Assembly (NCBI GenBank): GCA_948567375.1
Contig: OX419757.1
Location: forward strand, 73,601,836-73,665,835
Origin: Lunularia cruciata
Lineage: Eukaryota > Streptophyta > Marchantiopsida > Lunulariales > Lunulariaceae
Direction: 5' to 3'
Length of the DNA: 64,000 nucleotides
Position 1 is the stretch's first letter. Each line of letters starts with the position of its first letter. Positions 36,053 to 49,339 of this stretch are shown here, in pieces. Position numbers and translations under genes: made by a program. A model generated the notes under the pieces. It was not told the DNA's origin, ran no database searches, and saw only the letters and a program-made list of their open reading frames with translations.

Positions 36053-36707
36053 ATGGATGCACCAGGAGGACAATTTCCCACACCTAGCTTTCCATTCCCG
36101 AATCCATTCCACGTCAAGGTTATGTACATCCAGCATGAGCAAATGAGGGTATCACTAGTTTATCACTTTGGCACAGAATTAATGGACAGGGTGATGAACT
36201 CACCAAACCGGTGATTCTACCTGTGGTGATATATGACAGAGAGTGGGATTTGACAATCTACATTCTACTATGATGATATGGATGTGAATGTCCCAAATCC
36301 TCTTCCTTTCAACACTCAAGTAGAAATCCGTTATGTAGTGGGACCAAAAGTGATATTTAGAGATTTTGTGGTTAGAAATTTTGGCGAGGAGTATTATCAA
36401 CAAGTGATAACTTTTGAGGTCCCAATGGTAGTTTTGATAGTTTGTGTGCCTTCTAGAGTGATCATATTGACTCTGTATTGAAGTAGACATTAGTAATTGA
36501 GTGTTGTAGGAACCATGGATCCGCAATTGCAAGAGCTGGTGCAAGGAATGCAAGGGATGTTGAATGAATTTTGGGAGATTAAGATGACTATGGAGACATT
36601 ACAAAGTCATGTGCAGATCCTCAGGAACGATCAGGCCATGCAAGAAGAAGAGCCATCTCAAAACCTAGTACCTGCAACTAAAGTACTTGGAGAGGCACCT
36701 GTGCCTA
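36053..36707 (+). pseudogene. Element D gag, N-terminal part
   Basis: Start ATGGATGCACCAGGAGG at 36,053 gives MDAPGGQF, matching E. The block MDPQLQELVQGMQGMLNEF lies at 36,515-36,571. The frame is cut by element F at VPM (36,708) and continues at 53,112. Stops and a frameshift occur before the coiled-coil-like part. Confidence 0.8.
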
Positions 36708-39700
36708 TGTGACAACCCGGCAAATATCACTTTTGCGGTAATCAGGTAAGTAAAGTTTGTTCTCGTAGAGATACGAGTCAGAAATGTCCAAATACAAAGT
36801 CAAACATTAACAATGTAGTTCTTCTTGAGTTCTTCTTTAGTCTCTTAGGTAGAAACCACACCCCGAAGAGAGTAACAAGCACTGACTTGCAATCTTGTCA
36901 CAAAGTAACACTCCCTAATCACAACTCCATCAAATCTTTCCAAACAATCTTGATTGTGATGATTCAGGCTCCTCTGAAAACAACACTTCATTGCAAAACA
37001 ACTTCACCTCAGAATTGTGTTCTACTCCTCCATTGAAGGCACAACTTCCTTGATCAAAATTGCTTCACATCAACACTACGCTGCACTCACAAATGTAGAA
37101 TACTACCAACACTACAATTCCTCTCAGATCTGTCAAGGCATTGCTTTGATTGCACTTCACTCAGGATCAAACACACAGAATCCAACATCCAACAAGCACA
37201 CTGACTTGCACTTTGAAATTCTCCACACACTCACTCACAAACAAAAACACAAAGTTGATACTTGAAATCAAGCTCAAGCGATGAGCACTGCTTCACAACA
37301 CTTTGCATTATCTATTCTCAAAAATAATGAGCATTGAACAACAATTCCTTGCAAATGCCACTCTTAAATAGTGAAGCAAATGACAATTCTAACAACTATA
37401 CCGTTCTACAACAACTCTTCTAACTTGCAAATCCGAAATGACAATGCACCTCTTCATATGTGCCTCTTCAAATCTCAAAAATGTTACTAATCCAATCCGA
37501 TGTCTACCTTGTCATTGGCTTTCAAACCCAAACCCAAAGTAACTTCACTCAATACTACTCTATCCTCGGGCTTCATAACTCTGAACTCTCTTATCAGTTC
37601 TACTACTTCTTCACTCTGATCTACAATTGAGGTCATAGGTAACCTCTCAACCGCATCAACCCTCTCAACCGATCTTCTTCTCTACTACGCTCCGTCAACT
37701 CCCATTGCTAAGCTTGATCTTTCTCCACTGCTCTTTTCTTGAGGCTCTCCAACTCTTGCTCCATCACTGCAACAATTGCTTTGGAGTGTATCAACTCGGC
37801 ACGCACCTCTGCAAGTTCTCCTTTCAATCCCGCAGTCATCGCAGTCATCTCCTTCACTTCCTCATGAATTTTTACTAACTCTTCCCTTGTCACCTCAAAG
37901 TGCTTACTCCAAAGAACCTCTTCAACCCAAAGTTCTTTGACCTCCATCTCTACTCTTGTCAGCTTACTTTGTAGCAATGAGGTTTTGGCACTCTAGGTCT
38001 TTACCATTGCTAATTCATTTGGTACGTCAAGTTTGGTGCTTATCATCTCCATCTTCTCCTACTGCAACATTGTCAACAACGGACATACGACCCTGGACAA
38101 ATAGTCCACTCCTCCGCACCTTGCATCCTCCGCTCGGACTTTGGGTTCCAAATCCTATGTGTTTTGTACCTTGCTCTGAAGTCAAGATCTTCACACCTTC
38201 AAAGTTTCTTCTTTAGAACTTTCTCCCTCTTTCTGAGTAATGTTACTGGGCCCCACTGTAGATACACTCAGAGCATTCTTACTCTTGGCAGCTTGGAGTT
38301 GTGCCAAGCCTTCCTCTCCCTTCTTCTTCTCACTGCCTTGTTCTAGCATGGAACTTCAGGACTCGGCTTTCCAGCCTTTTTCATTGGTTGTCGCACTTGC
38401 TGAACCTCTGCTTCGCCTTCACTGTTGCTACTTGATTCTTCACTTTGTAGCATGAACTCCTCTTCTTTGCCCGGCACTCCTTCCTTCAATCCGGTGAAGT
38501 TTCTCCTTTCGATTCTTCTTCTTCTTCCTGTATGACTTCCTTCGTCTTCACTACCACAACCATTGGATTAAGCTTTGGAACTTTTGGAGGTTGTACTATC
38601 GCAACACGACTCTCAAGCTTGGCCCTCTTTTGCACCCTTGGAAGGTCAATTGCTACGATCTTCTCTCTCCCACTCTCTTTGTAGTACGTATCCCCTTCTC
38701 GCACTCTCTCCATATAGTATTGCTCATCTTCATCAACTTCCTTGCGTAAATCTGGATGAAAGTGCGACCGCATTCGACTTTTCTCTTCCAAAGTCAGCAA
38801 GTTCAACCCAAAATAAAAGTGCACTGCGAAGGGCACAAAATAATATGGTGGCATATCCATTCTCCATCCTAAAATCATCTGCTCCACTCTTTGATGTAGA
38901 CATTTTGCCCAATGTATTGCCTCTCCTACAAACATTTGGTGAAAGAACACTGCCTGTTGCATAGTAACATATGTGGTTTGCTTTGGTTTGAACATGGCCA
39001 TCATTGCGCTAACTATTCCTCTCCGCTTAGGGTCTCTATAACTATCCACCTTATAACCATTCTTAGTGCGGGGTCAATTGAGCAACTTCCTTACTTCGGC
39101 AGTCTCTTCTGAAGCATCATACTTCTGATAGAAGGCAGTACCTCCTACCTCTCCGGCTTCCCTTCCCAAACCTACTCTCCAATCCGCCTCCTTCCATTGA
39201 GCGGGATTCCCTCTCTTCCCCTCATGTTTTGGCCTATCTGTACAATTCCTTGCTGCAATTTCTACCATGAAACCTGGAAAACTGAATTTCCAGTTCCAGG
39301 CCAAGAACGTGATACAAAGTCTCATCAAGACTTTGATCCGCGCTATTACTTCTCATCTACAAATTGCAAGCCCTCTCACCGCACTCTGCTTGCTCACTTT
39401 TGGAGTCATCGTGTGCGTCCTCACTTTTCTCGTGTGGAAGATTGTCCCCAAAATCCTAACCCACTCCTCTTCCTACGGATTTTCAATTTGCATCACTTTG
39501 GGTCGACTTTGAATAGACACCGGGTAGCAACTAGACATTGCTCCTCCTCCTTGTGCAACTTGTAATTTTATAGTCCTATGCCAATCAGTCACTCTTCAGT
39601 CGCTCCTCCTCTCAAATTTCCAATTTGGTGAAGTTGTTGCCTGTCACTATCAAGAAGTTCTTGATCTCGAGGTCATTACTTTCTTCCCACGTACTTTCTT

Positions 39701-39957
39701 GATTGCACCGACTTTGAAGACATTTGTTATAGGTTCTTTGGATCCGCTCGTGCTGCTTGATATGAAGTCTCTCTCTCTCTCCGTCTTTTTCTTTGGGTTC
39801 TTACTTCACGTCTTGACCCGAGGTCGACTTTGGGTTTTACTTCACCTCCTTGCTTCTTCTTATTTCTTCCCATGGTAGCCCTCTTTAGGTTCTTAACCTC
39901 TACTTCTGCTTTAAAATGCTAATAAAACAATCAAAAACAAAAAATGTGGGTACCACA
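36708..39957 (-). repeat. Element F 3' LTR, 3.25 kb, with gag-like open frames
   Basis: A purine tract (minus GAGGGAGGGGGTA, 39,958-39,970) borders its start and the target duplication borders its end. It contains a TATA-like box (minus TATTTAAG, 37,363-37,370), about 660 bases from the LTR end. It also contains two minus frames: 38,486-39,049 (187 codons, with an HxGxAIHW-like block) and 37,708-37,977 (coiled coil, EVEL/KELWVEEVLW). Both match sequence at the right end of F, where the coiled coil runs toward gag. Long LTRs are usual in Tat elements; protein-like frames inside the LTR are less so. Confidence 0.7.
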
Positions 39958-40423
39958 TACCCCCTCCCTCAAATGTGAGCGTCCCCGCAAACATAAACTT
40001 TGGGTGTCTTAGAAACTTCCGAGTCTATGGTCCAATATCTCCGAACTCTCCACCCATTTACTCGAGTGGCAAAAGGGTTGCCTTCCAGGTCTATAAGTTG
40101 AATGGACCCATTTTCATACAGATGAAGAACTCAATAAGGCCCCATCTATCTCAAATGCAACTTGCCTGAAAGAAATATTTGGCAATTGTCGTATAACAAA
40201 ACCAAATCTCCTTTGTGCACAGCCACAGGCTTGATATGCTTATCATGCCTGATTTTCCTTTGCTCTTGTACTTCCTTTGTGGTTTGCATTGCATTGTCTC
40301 TTTTCTCTTCTAACCACATTAGTTGATGGATCCGAAGATCTTGGCTTTCTTCCTCTGACAATTGTTCTTTGCAAAGAAATCCGATATGTCGGTACTGCAA
40401 ATTCAATTGGTAGTATGGGATGC
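39958..40423 (-). pseudogene. Element F integrase C-terminal part
   Basis: Minus frame: LPIEFAVPTYRI, then RKIRHDKHIKPVAVHKGDLV, then a GSIQLIDLEG and TRVNGWRVRRY ending, typical of Tat-type integrase tails. It is the continuation of the integrase at 46,931-47,633, separated by element E. Confidence 0.85.
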
Positions 40424-41163
40424 TGTTATACTCTGAGGACAAGAGAAGAGAGAAAACATAGATTGCACACTCAAACATTCGATGCCCCAAAGGAGCACCT
40501 TCACTTTATTATATAGACAAAGAGGATCTCCTCCAAGGAAGCTCCACCATAGGATTAGGGACACAAATAGGTGACATGTTAGCAAGCTACACCCTTGGAT
40601 TACTAACTTGGATGGGTGATATGTTTGGTCTAGGTCCTATCTGGTTGGTCAAACAAGCTTTGACCAGAGGGAATCTTTTAGGGAATCTTCATGTAGGAAT
40701 CTCAGAATCATGTGAGTAAGGTATCGTTGGAAAGCTCTCGACGAGACAAAGTAGGGGAGGAGGGAAGGCTAGCCTTTCATTTGTTGGGGGGGGGGTAAGC
40801 ACATTTTTGAGGCCTAATTCATCTATTTAGGCCTCCAAAATTGCCTTCAAAGATTTTGAGCATATTTCGGTTCCTACTCTATTAGTAGAAGTCCTCTTTT
40901 GGTGATACCTCTTTCTGATCAGTTTTGTCTATCATGTGTAATATCCTTCTAGATGGTACCAAACCAATTCTCACCTTTAAATCATATGTTTGGCTATTGG
41001 TTCTAAGGTTCTCAAGTCTATTTTGGTTTTTGCCCTATTAGCAGAAGTACTCTTTTGGTGATAATTCTATCTTATCTATTTTGACCATCATGTATAACAT
41101 CATTCTAGATGTTACCAAACCGAATTTCACATCTAGATCATATGGCTAGCTCTTGGTATTATA
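40424..41163 (-). repeat. Element E 3' LTR
   Basis: Pairs with 46,190-46,930 along its whole length. Minus start TATAATACCAAG (usual TGTAATACC; one change). A run of ten G near 40,786-40,795 is homopolymeric and longer than in the other copy. Confidence 0.93.
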
Positions 41164-41176
41164 GACCTCCCTCCTT

Positions 41177-42252
41177 TTAAGACGCAACGTCCTCGTTGTG
41201 TAATTGTTGCTCAAATGCTTGCACCAACACCGGTGCATGTGCCAAATTGGCAGCGGGCTCCCAGGTTGCTTCATAAAGGGGGTAACCTTTCCATTGTACT
41301 AGATAGTCCACCCGCAGATGACGAGTACCACATATGCATTTTTGGAGAATCCACTCCACTTCATATTCCTCTATGCCATCAATGAGTGTTGGACAAGGTC
41401 GAATGTCTTGTGTGGAATGACCCTGGCCTGATCGGAAAGCATATCTGCATAATAGGGAGACATGGAACACTAGATGGATCTTCATGTGTGGTGATAGCTC
41501 AAGGTGATAGGCCATAGTGCCGATGGGATGAAGAATTGAGAAAGGCACAATAAAATGAGGTTTGAGCTTACGAGGTCCAACTAATGTGAGGTTGGTTGTC
41601 GATAGCCACATTTGATTCCATGTGCCTACGGTGTGCATCAGCATACTATTTCTATTGATTTTGTGCAATCTGTAATTTGTAATCTGTGCTTGGCGCTCTC
41701 CACACCTTGTTGGATTCTAGAATCAAATGTGTTGACTACATTGACCTTGGTAACTACTGGACGGATCTTCATCAAGCTAAAAGGTGTGAAGGGATGCTCA
41801 CCATACATGAGGAAGAACAGAGTGGCCTGGGTAGATGCATTCACTGAATTGTTGTAAGCAAATTCCACCAACGGGAGTAGGGTGTCCCACCTCTCTTGCT
41901 CTTCTAAGGTGAAGCCACGTAATATGTCTTCAATTGCACGATTAGCCCGCTCTGTTTGGCCATTTGTTTGTGGGTGGTAAGTTGTGGACACGGCCAACTT
42001 GGTTTTGAAGAAACCAAAGAGTGTTTGCCAAAACAAACTGGTGAATTGGGTACTTCTATTGGTGATGAGTACTCTAGACAAGCCATGGTGAGCAACGATT
42101 GCGTCTAAGTATAATTGAGCTAGTTGTGGAGCGGTCACTTCCTTGGTGGTAGGCCATACATGAATCATTTTTCTGAGCCGGTCCACAGAGACCACGATGG
42201 AGTCAAACCTTGAGGTGGTCTTGGGTAATTCACAGACTAGATCCATACTCAC
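41177..42252 (-). pseudogene. Element E integrase with chromodomain
   Basis: Integrase frame 41,638-42,252: MDLVCELP (first Asp), ITNRSTQF where DRD/DRGT is usual (second Asp replaced by Asn), and QTERANRAIED (Glu kept). The chromodomain frame 41,177-41,668 has EYEVEWILQKC and YLVQWKGYPLYEATWEP. Chromodomains of this class bind methylated histone H3 and direct integration into heterochromatin. One frame break lies between the two. Confidence 0.9.
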
Positions 42253-44600
42253 TTGTTCCTAACGTTGGGTAGGAGTGGGGAGAGGTTGAAGGAGCCTTGC
42301 AAGAGCTTGATTAGAAGCTTTGATCTGTTGACAAAGTAGGCAACTATGCATGTAGTCCATCACGTTGTTGCTCATCTTGGGCCAATACTAATGGCGCTTG
42401 ACTGCATCCAAGGTCTTGTCCACTCGGACATGAGCTGCAATGGCCAAATCATGATATTCCGCTAAAATGGTGGTGTGTAATTTTGGGACATTTGGGATCC
42501 ATAATTTGCCATCTCACAAGGTGAGTCCTTGGGTGTTGGTGACACCTTTGGATGATTGCGCTTCTACAATCTGTGGATCAACTTTTATAGCAGCCAAAAT
42601 CTCTGGCCAGAATTCAGGGTTAATCTTAACCTCTACCACCAAGTTGCTTGCCATTGGCATGCGGGTGAATGCATATGCAAGTTGCTTCTTACATTCCACG
42701 TAGGTGATTATCATGTTGAAGCATTGTCGCCACTCTGCCCACCAAATTTGGCGATGAGATAGATCCTTCTGCGTCTTGAGGTAGACTAGAGGTTTGTGGT
42801 CTGTCTCTACTACAAATGCTTTCTTGCCCAGATAGTGCTTCCAATGCTTGGTTGCTAGAACGATGGCCAACTCTTCTCATTCAGTGGTGTGGTAGTTGTG
42901 CTCTACCGATAACAACTTTTGAGAGAAATATGCAATTGGATGCCATCCATCATGCCACTCTTGTTGTAGGACTGCTCTTATTGCTACGCCTGATGCATCT
43001 ATAGCCAACTTGATTGGACGTTTTGGGTCATACCACTTCAAGATTGGTGCATGTAGCAAGGCGGCCTTCAATTCTTGAAAGGCAAACTCTTGTGTAGTTC
43101 CCCATGTCCACTTCTTCCCCTTGCCAAGTAGTGCAGTTAAAGGCTGTGCAACCTTGGAGAAGTCCTTGACAAATCTACGATAGAATCCCGTCAACCCCAA
43201 GAAGCTCTTAAGTTGAGTCTGATCATCTGGGGCACTCTATTTTTGAATGACCTCTATTTTATTTGTCAATACTTGAATGCCCTCTGCACTTACTCTATGC
43301 CCCAAGTAGTCTACTTTAGACTTGCCAAACTTACACTTTGAGATTTTGGCGTACAATTGATTCTGTCTTAGAATCTAGAGGACCTCTTGTAGATGTTGTT
43401 TGTGTTATGTCATCGTGCTACTATATACTAAGATATCATCCAAGAAGACAATAACAGACTTATCCAAGTATGGACAAAATATGTCATTCATTAGACTCAT
43501 GAAAGTGACAAGTGCATTGGTGAGGTCAAAAGGCATCACAAGATACTCAAAGTGGCCACACCTGGTTCGAAAGGCAGTTTTGTACACATCCTCCTCTACA
43601 ATTTGGATTTGATTGTATCTGCTCCACAAGTCCAATTTGGTGAAGTATCTTGCTCCATGGAGTTGATCAAACAGGTCATCCATGTGAGGTAAGGGGTATT
43701 TATTCTTCACTATTTGCTGATTGAGACCCCGATAGTCAATGCACATGCGCATTGTACCATCCTTCTTCTTCACAAACAAGACAAGAGCCCCATATAGTGA
43801 TACGCTAGGTTGGATGAACTTTTTCTCCAACATCTCCTCAATTTGAGTCTTACACTCCTCCAACTCATGAGGTGATAGGCGATATGGGGCCTTACAAGGA
43901 GGTATCTTCCTCGGGAGTGTCTCAATTTTGTGATCTACTCGCCTTTTTGGTGGTAATCCTGAGGGTAGATCATCGAGAAAGACATCTTGAAACTCATCCA
44001 CCACATCCTTCAATTTCTCAGGAATTTGTCCATCGAGTTGTGCACTCTAGACTTCTCTTATTAGACCCATAAAACATCTATCGGTCTTACAAACAGTTGC
44101 CGTCCTTATGACATATAGAGGCAGTTTTTGCATATGTGATTTTTCTTTAACCCCAATGATTGACCATTGGTGGGTTCTCACTACTTTCTTCCTCCAATCC
44201 ACCATAGGGTTGTATTGCTCCATCCATGGCATGCCTAAAATTGCATCATAACGAGCTAATTTTATCACTTGCCACTCAATTGCTTCCTAATATTCTCCTA
44301 CAAAGAGGGTTACTTGTCTAGGTAATGATTCAATCTTCTCTATTTACCCATTAGGTAACTCTACTTCTTCAATCCCATCTCTCTCTAGATCCATTCCCAA
44401 TCTTATTGCAATAGAGCAAGACAAGAAATTCTCTATTGCTCCCAAATCTATTAATACTCTCACTTGATTACCTTCTAGGATTCCATTCACAACAATCAAT
44501 TGTGAGGTTGCCTTTTGGGATCTTTGCGCATTATTCTTCTTCCTTCCCTCGCTTCTATGCTTCCTTATTGAGCCAATAAGGCCGCAAGGTACATTTACTG
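42253..44600 (-). pseudogene. Element E protease, RT and RNase H
   Basis: Protease residue block LIDLGAIENFLS (usual DSGA) at about 44,430-44,465, and ARYDAILGMPWMEQYNP. RT frame 43,405-44,013 is open for 202 codons with an intact catalytic box [10 protein letters not shown]. RNase H frames 42,514-43,200 have LAIDASGVAIRAVLQQ and VETDHKPLVYL, with a stop between them. It is the best preserved pol in the window. Confidence 0.9.
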
Positions 44601-46070
44601 GCAATTTTTGTTTTCCAAAGTGATTTCCACCTCCTCCTCTTCAATGTGCCTCTCCATGTTGTTCAAAGATCGCCTACATGAAGGCCAAGGGCCTCTAGGG
44701 AAACAAGTGCGACAGTTGGTAGATATGTGCCCAATACGGCCACAATTGTAACAACGGCATTGTTCTCCTTGAGTCCCTTCTCCTTGTGGGACTCCATCTC
44801 TTTGTTCTTCTACCCATCCCCGCTCCCCTTGAAGCGGTCGTGCTTCTACCCGTCTTCAATCCCGAAATTGAAGGTTGCCCAATTCCATCAATACTGGTCC
44901 ATCTATGTATGGCATTTCTACCCGATAATGTTGAGGTAGAACTACTTCTTCATCTCCACCTAATGCTCTTGCTATTCTCTGCTGGACTCATGTCGGTAAT
45001 TTGACTTGTAGATCCAAAAATGCCTCCATATACTCTTGTACGCTATTCTTCTATCTCAATCTCCATAGTCGGGTTCAAGCCATCTACACAGAATCCACCG
45101 ACTGGAAATTCTTCAGCAGTCCTTCTTGCATTGCTGTCCATGTGACCTCCCTTCTCTCTGCCAACATGGATTGTTCCCAAGCATCATACCATGTGAGGGC
45201 TTTATTGGTCAAGTACCCACATGCAAACATGCCTGCAATATGCTCTATGATCTTTGTTGAGAACAATCAAAAATGTTGATTCATTCTCGAGATCCAATTT
45301 TCCACTACTCCCATCATATGTTGCCCCTTCTAAGGCTCGATGTTGAAGGTCTTCTTCATTCGGAGTAGCAATGTGGCTTCATTGTTGATAGGGTTTGTAG
45401 GCACGGGTGCCTCTCCAACTACTTCAGTCACAGGTACTAGGTTTTGAGATGGCTCTTCTTCTTGCATGGCTTGATATTTCTTGAGGATCTGCACTTGACT
45501 TTGTAATGTCTCCATGGTCATCTTAATCTCTTGAAATTCATTCAACATCCCTTGCATTCCTTGCACCAGCTCTTGCAAATGCGGATCCATGGTTCCTACA
45601 ACACTTAATTGCTAATGTCTACTTCAATATAGAGTCAATATAATCACTCTGGAAGGCACAAAAACTATCGGAACTATCATTGGGACCTCAGAAGCTATCA
45701 CTCATTGATAATATTCACCAAAATTCCCAACCACAAAATCTCTAAACATCACTTTTGGTCTCACTACATAACGGATTTCTACTTGAGTGTTGAAAGGGAG
45801 AGGATTTGGGACATTCATATCCATATTATTTTAATAGAATGTAGATTGTCAAATCCCACTCTCTGTCATATATCACCACAGGTAGAATCACCGGGTTTGG
45901 TGAGTTCATTACTCTGTCCATGAATTCTGCACCAAAGTGATAAACTAGCGATACCCTCATCTGCTCACACTGGATGTACATAACCTTGATATGGAATGGG
46001 TTTGAGAATGGAAAGCTAGGTGCAAGAAATTGTCCTCCCGGCGCATCCATCCCATCCGCTCTCAAAAATC
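44601..46070 (-). pseudogene. Element E gag
   Basis: N-terminal block GMDAPGGQFLAPSFPFSNPF (45,826-46,065), middle block MDPHLQELVQGMQGMLNEF (45,330-45,590), and capsid-like YLTNKALTWYDAWEQSML (45,084-45,266). The CX2CX4HX4C knuckle CYNCGRIGHISTNC is near 44,710-44,752. Stops break it into pieces. Confidence 0.85.
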
Positions 46071-46189
46071 CTTCCTAAGTCTAGCAATTACTCTACGTTC
46101 TCCACCTCAAATTACTCAGTTTCAATAGTTCATGTTATTCCAAAAGGGGTGATCCACTCTCTTGGACTAAACACTCACTTTGATACCAT

Positions 46190-46930
46190 TGTAATACTCC
46201 AAGGACAAGAGAAGAGAGAAAACACAGATTGCACACTCAAACATTCGATGCCCCAAAGGAGCACCTTCTCTTTATTATATAGACAAAGAGGATCTCCTCC
46301 AAGGAAGCTCCACCATAGGATTAGGGACATGTATAGATGACATGTCAACAAGATCCAACCTTAGATTACTTACTTGGATGGGTGACATGTTTGGTCTAGG
46401 TCCTATCTGGTTGGTCAAACAAGCTTTGACCGGAGGGAATCTTTTAGGGAATCTTCTTGTAAGAATCTGAGAATCACGTGAGTAAGGTACCGTTGGAAAG
46501 CTCTCGATGAGAGAAAGCAAGAGGGAAGGAAGGCCAGCCTCCCTTCTGTTGGGTTGGGGGGGTTTGCACATTTTTGAGGCCTAATTCATCCGTTTAGGCC
46601 TCCAAAATTGCCTTCAAAGATTTCAGGCATATTTTAGTTCCTACGCTATTAGTAGAAGTCTACTTTTGGTGATACCTCTTTCTAATCTGTTTTGTCTATC
46701 ATGTGTAACATCCTTCCAGATGTTACCAAACCAATTCTCACCTTTAAATCATATGTCTAGCTATTGGTTCTAAGGTTCTGAAGTCTATTTTGGTTTCTGC
46801 CCTATTAGTAGAAGTACTCTTTTGGTGATACTTCTATCTTATCTATTTTGACCATCATGTATAACATCATTCTAGATGTTACCAAACCAAATTTCACATC
46901 TAAATCATATAACTAGCTCTTGGTATTACA
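46190..46930 (-). repeat. Element E 5' LTR
   Basis: TGTAATACCAAGAGC to GGAGTATTACA on the minus strand. It is followed inward by the primer site at 46,178-46,188. Confidence 0.93.
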
Positions 46931-49290
46931 TATGGAAGCCATATGTCAAGAAGTATGGAGTTTGTTTGGTTGTAATCTTCTTTGTCGTTCGATATGCTCA
47001 CAATGTGACTGGTAATTTTGTATCCTAGTCATAGGCATAATTGACAGTCACCTTATTCAAAATTTTGCAAAGTAACCTATTTGCCTTTTCCGTTAAGCCA
47101 TTTACTTTTGGGTTATAAGGAGTCATCTTCCGATGTTTAATCTGGAAGTACTTGGTTAACGCCTCGATCCCCGAGTTCAAAAAATGTGTCCTTCTATCAC
47201 TGACCAATTCCAAAGGACACCCATATTGGGAGATGATGCTTTGAAAGAAAAATTCCACCATAGTTTTGGCATCATCTCTGCGAGTTGCTTCAGCTTTGAC
47301 CATCTTGGTAGCATAGTCAGTGCAAACCAAAATGTATTGCTTCCTTGTGACTTGGGTTATTGGTTGAATAGGACCCACAAACTCAATTCCCCATTTCTCA
47401 AATGAGGCCAATGGCAAAATTGGTCTCAAAGGCGATTGAGAAGTAGCCATCGGCTTCCACATTCTCTGATAAGCATCATAGCTTTGGATATGAGCATGCG
47501 TGTCTTTGTACATCGTAGGCCACCAATACCCCACAAAAAGAATCTTCTTTACCGTATTCTTCAGAGCATAGTGTCCTCCCGATGCTTTGGAGTGTAAAGA
47601 CTCAATTACACCTCTGACATCATATGACTCCAAGCATCACCAAAGTACTTTGTCTTCACCCATCTTGAATAGAATGTTGTGTTTGAGCTGATACGGCCCT
47701 ATTTTCTTGAGAAAGACTGCCCTTTGCTCTAGGTCCATCCCTTCAAGACAATGTAGAGTATGCAGATAATGATATTTTGTTGCATACCTCATACTTTGCA
47801 TTGTTGTTAATTGGTATAACTCTTCATCAGGGAACCAATCGTCAATTTCCCACTCTTGGTCTTGAGTTTCTAACCTGGACAGGAAGTCCGCATTTGAATG
47901 CAAAGCTCCCTTCCTTACTTGTACAGTATATGTGAATTCTTGTAACAACAAGATCCATCTTGCAATTTGCCCGGACAAATCTGCCTTCTTGACCAAATGT
48001 TGCAATGCGTAATGGTCAACATAGAAGAAAAACTCATATCCCAACAAGTAGTGGCAAAATTTCTTGCAGGCATACACCATTCCAAGTGCTTCTCTTTCAA
48101 TCGTCTAATAGTTCTTTTCAGAAATTGAAAGTTGTCCGCTGGCATAATACACAGTGTAGTCCTTCTTCTTCTCGTCCTTCTAACTTAAGACAACGCCAAT
48201 GGCCATGGACAAAGTGTCCACATATACATGAAAAGGGACGTCCCAATTTAGGGCACTCATAATTGGTGTTTCAACGAGTTTCTTCTTCAACACCTGGAAA
48301 GCTTCTTCTTGATTTGCTTCCCACCGGTAGTCTTCAGATTTCTTCAGAAGCTTTGTAAGGGGTGCAACAAGCACCACATAGTTTGACACAAAGCGTTTGT
48401 AGTATCCGACATGTCCCAAGAAAGCTCTCAGCTCCCGGATGTTCTCTGGGGATTCCAAAGCTGCAATTACTTTAACCTTCTTGACATCAACTTCAATACC
48501 GTGGCTTGACACCCAATGCCTAGAAGAATGCCCTCCTTCATTGCAAAGAAGCATTTCTCCTGGTGTAATGACAATCCGACAAAATGACACCTTTCAAAAG
48601 TTTGGCAAAGGTAATACAAATGTACATCTCTCTGCCCAAACACACAAAAATCATCAATGAACACTTCCACAAATTTGCATAGGAAATCCTTGAAGATTGA
48701 ATTCATCATCCGCTGGAAAGTAGCGGGAGCATTACACAACCCAAAGGGCATTTGATTGTAAGCAAAAGTGCCCCAATCGGTCGTGAATGTATTTTTATCT
48801 TTGTCCTCTTCTTGGATGGATACTTGACTGTACCCTGAGAATCCATCAAGAAAACTATAACAAGGGTGACCAACTACTTGGTCTAGAATTGTATTGGTAA
48901 AAGGTAAGGGATTGATGATCCTTCCTTGTGACTGCATTCAACTTACGGAAGTCTTGGCATACTCGGATCTTCCTTGTTTTCTTCTTTGGAACAATGACAA
49001 TGGGGGAAACCCATTCACTGCTTAAGATAGGGAAGATGATTCTGGCCCCTAAATACTTGTCAATTTCATCTTTCACCAAAAGGGAGTACTTCGGGTTCAG
49101 GCGGTATTGTCTCTGCCAAACCGGAACTGCACCTTCAACCCGATCAATCCGGTGTTCTCCAAATTCTCGTGGAATACTCGACATTTGATCAATAGACCAG
49201 GCAAATACATCTTGGAATTCTATAAACAAGGTAGTGTATCTTGCCAACTCCTTCAAAGTGACTGTCTTCAAAAATTTAATTTTTTCCTTC
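46931..49290 (-). pseudogene. Element F RT, RNase H and integrase (main part)
   Basis: RT frames 48,855-49,271 and 48,467-48,937: FQDVFAWSIDQM, VCQDFRKLNAVT, CYSFLDGFSGYSQ, and the catalytic box VFIDDFCVFG (Asp pair kept) near 48,640-48,665. RNase H 47,637-48,590: YVDTLSMAIG, YVDHYALQHL, NADFLSR. Integrase 47,025-47,633: HYALKNTVKKILFVGYWWPT, VCTDYATKMVKAEA, then TEKANRL. It is broken where element E enters the YGFH block. Confidence 0.9.
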
Positions 49291-49339
49291 AGTCAAAACA
49301 ACATCTTGACAGTCATTGGGGTTGATGACTCCTTCAATG

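Larger units (their letters stand above)
40424..46930 (-). mobile_element. Element E: complete chromovirus, innermost insertion
   Basis: Minus orientation, 6,507 bases. 5' LTR 46,190-46,930 and 3' LTR 40,424-41,163 (741 and 740 bases). Primer site TGGTATCAAAG (minus, 46,178-46,188). Purine tract minus AAAAGGAGGGAGGTC next to the 3' LTR. gag, protease, RT, RNase H, integrase and chromodomain are in order. The flank TATGG follows the right end (46,931-46,935) and recurs on the left at 40,414-40,418, but five bases (GATGC) separate it from the LTR. Confidence 0.93.

Noticed and set aside
38575-38964. Plus-strand 129-codon frame
   Set aside because: Antisense of the minus-strand frame in the F LTR (38,486-39,049).
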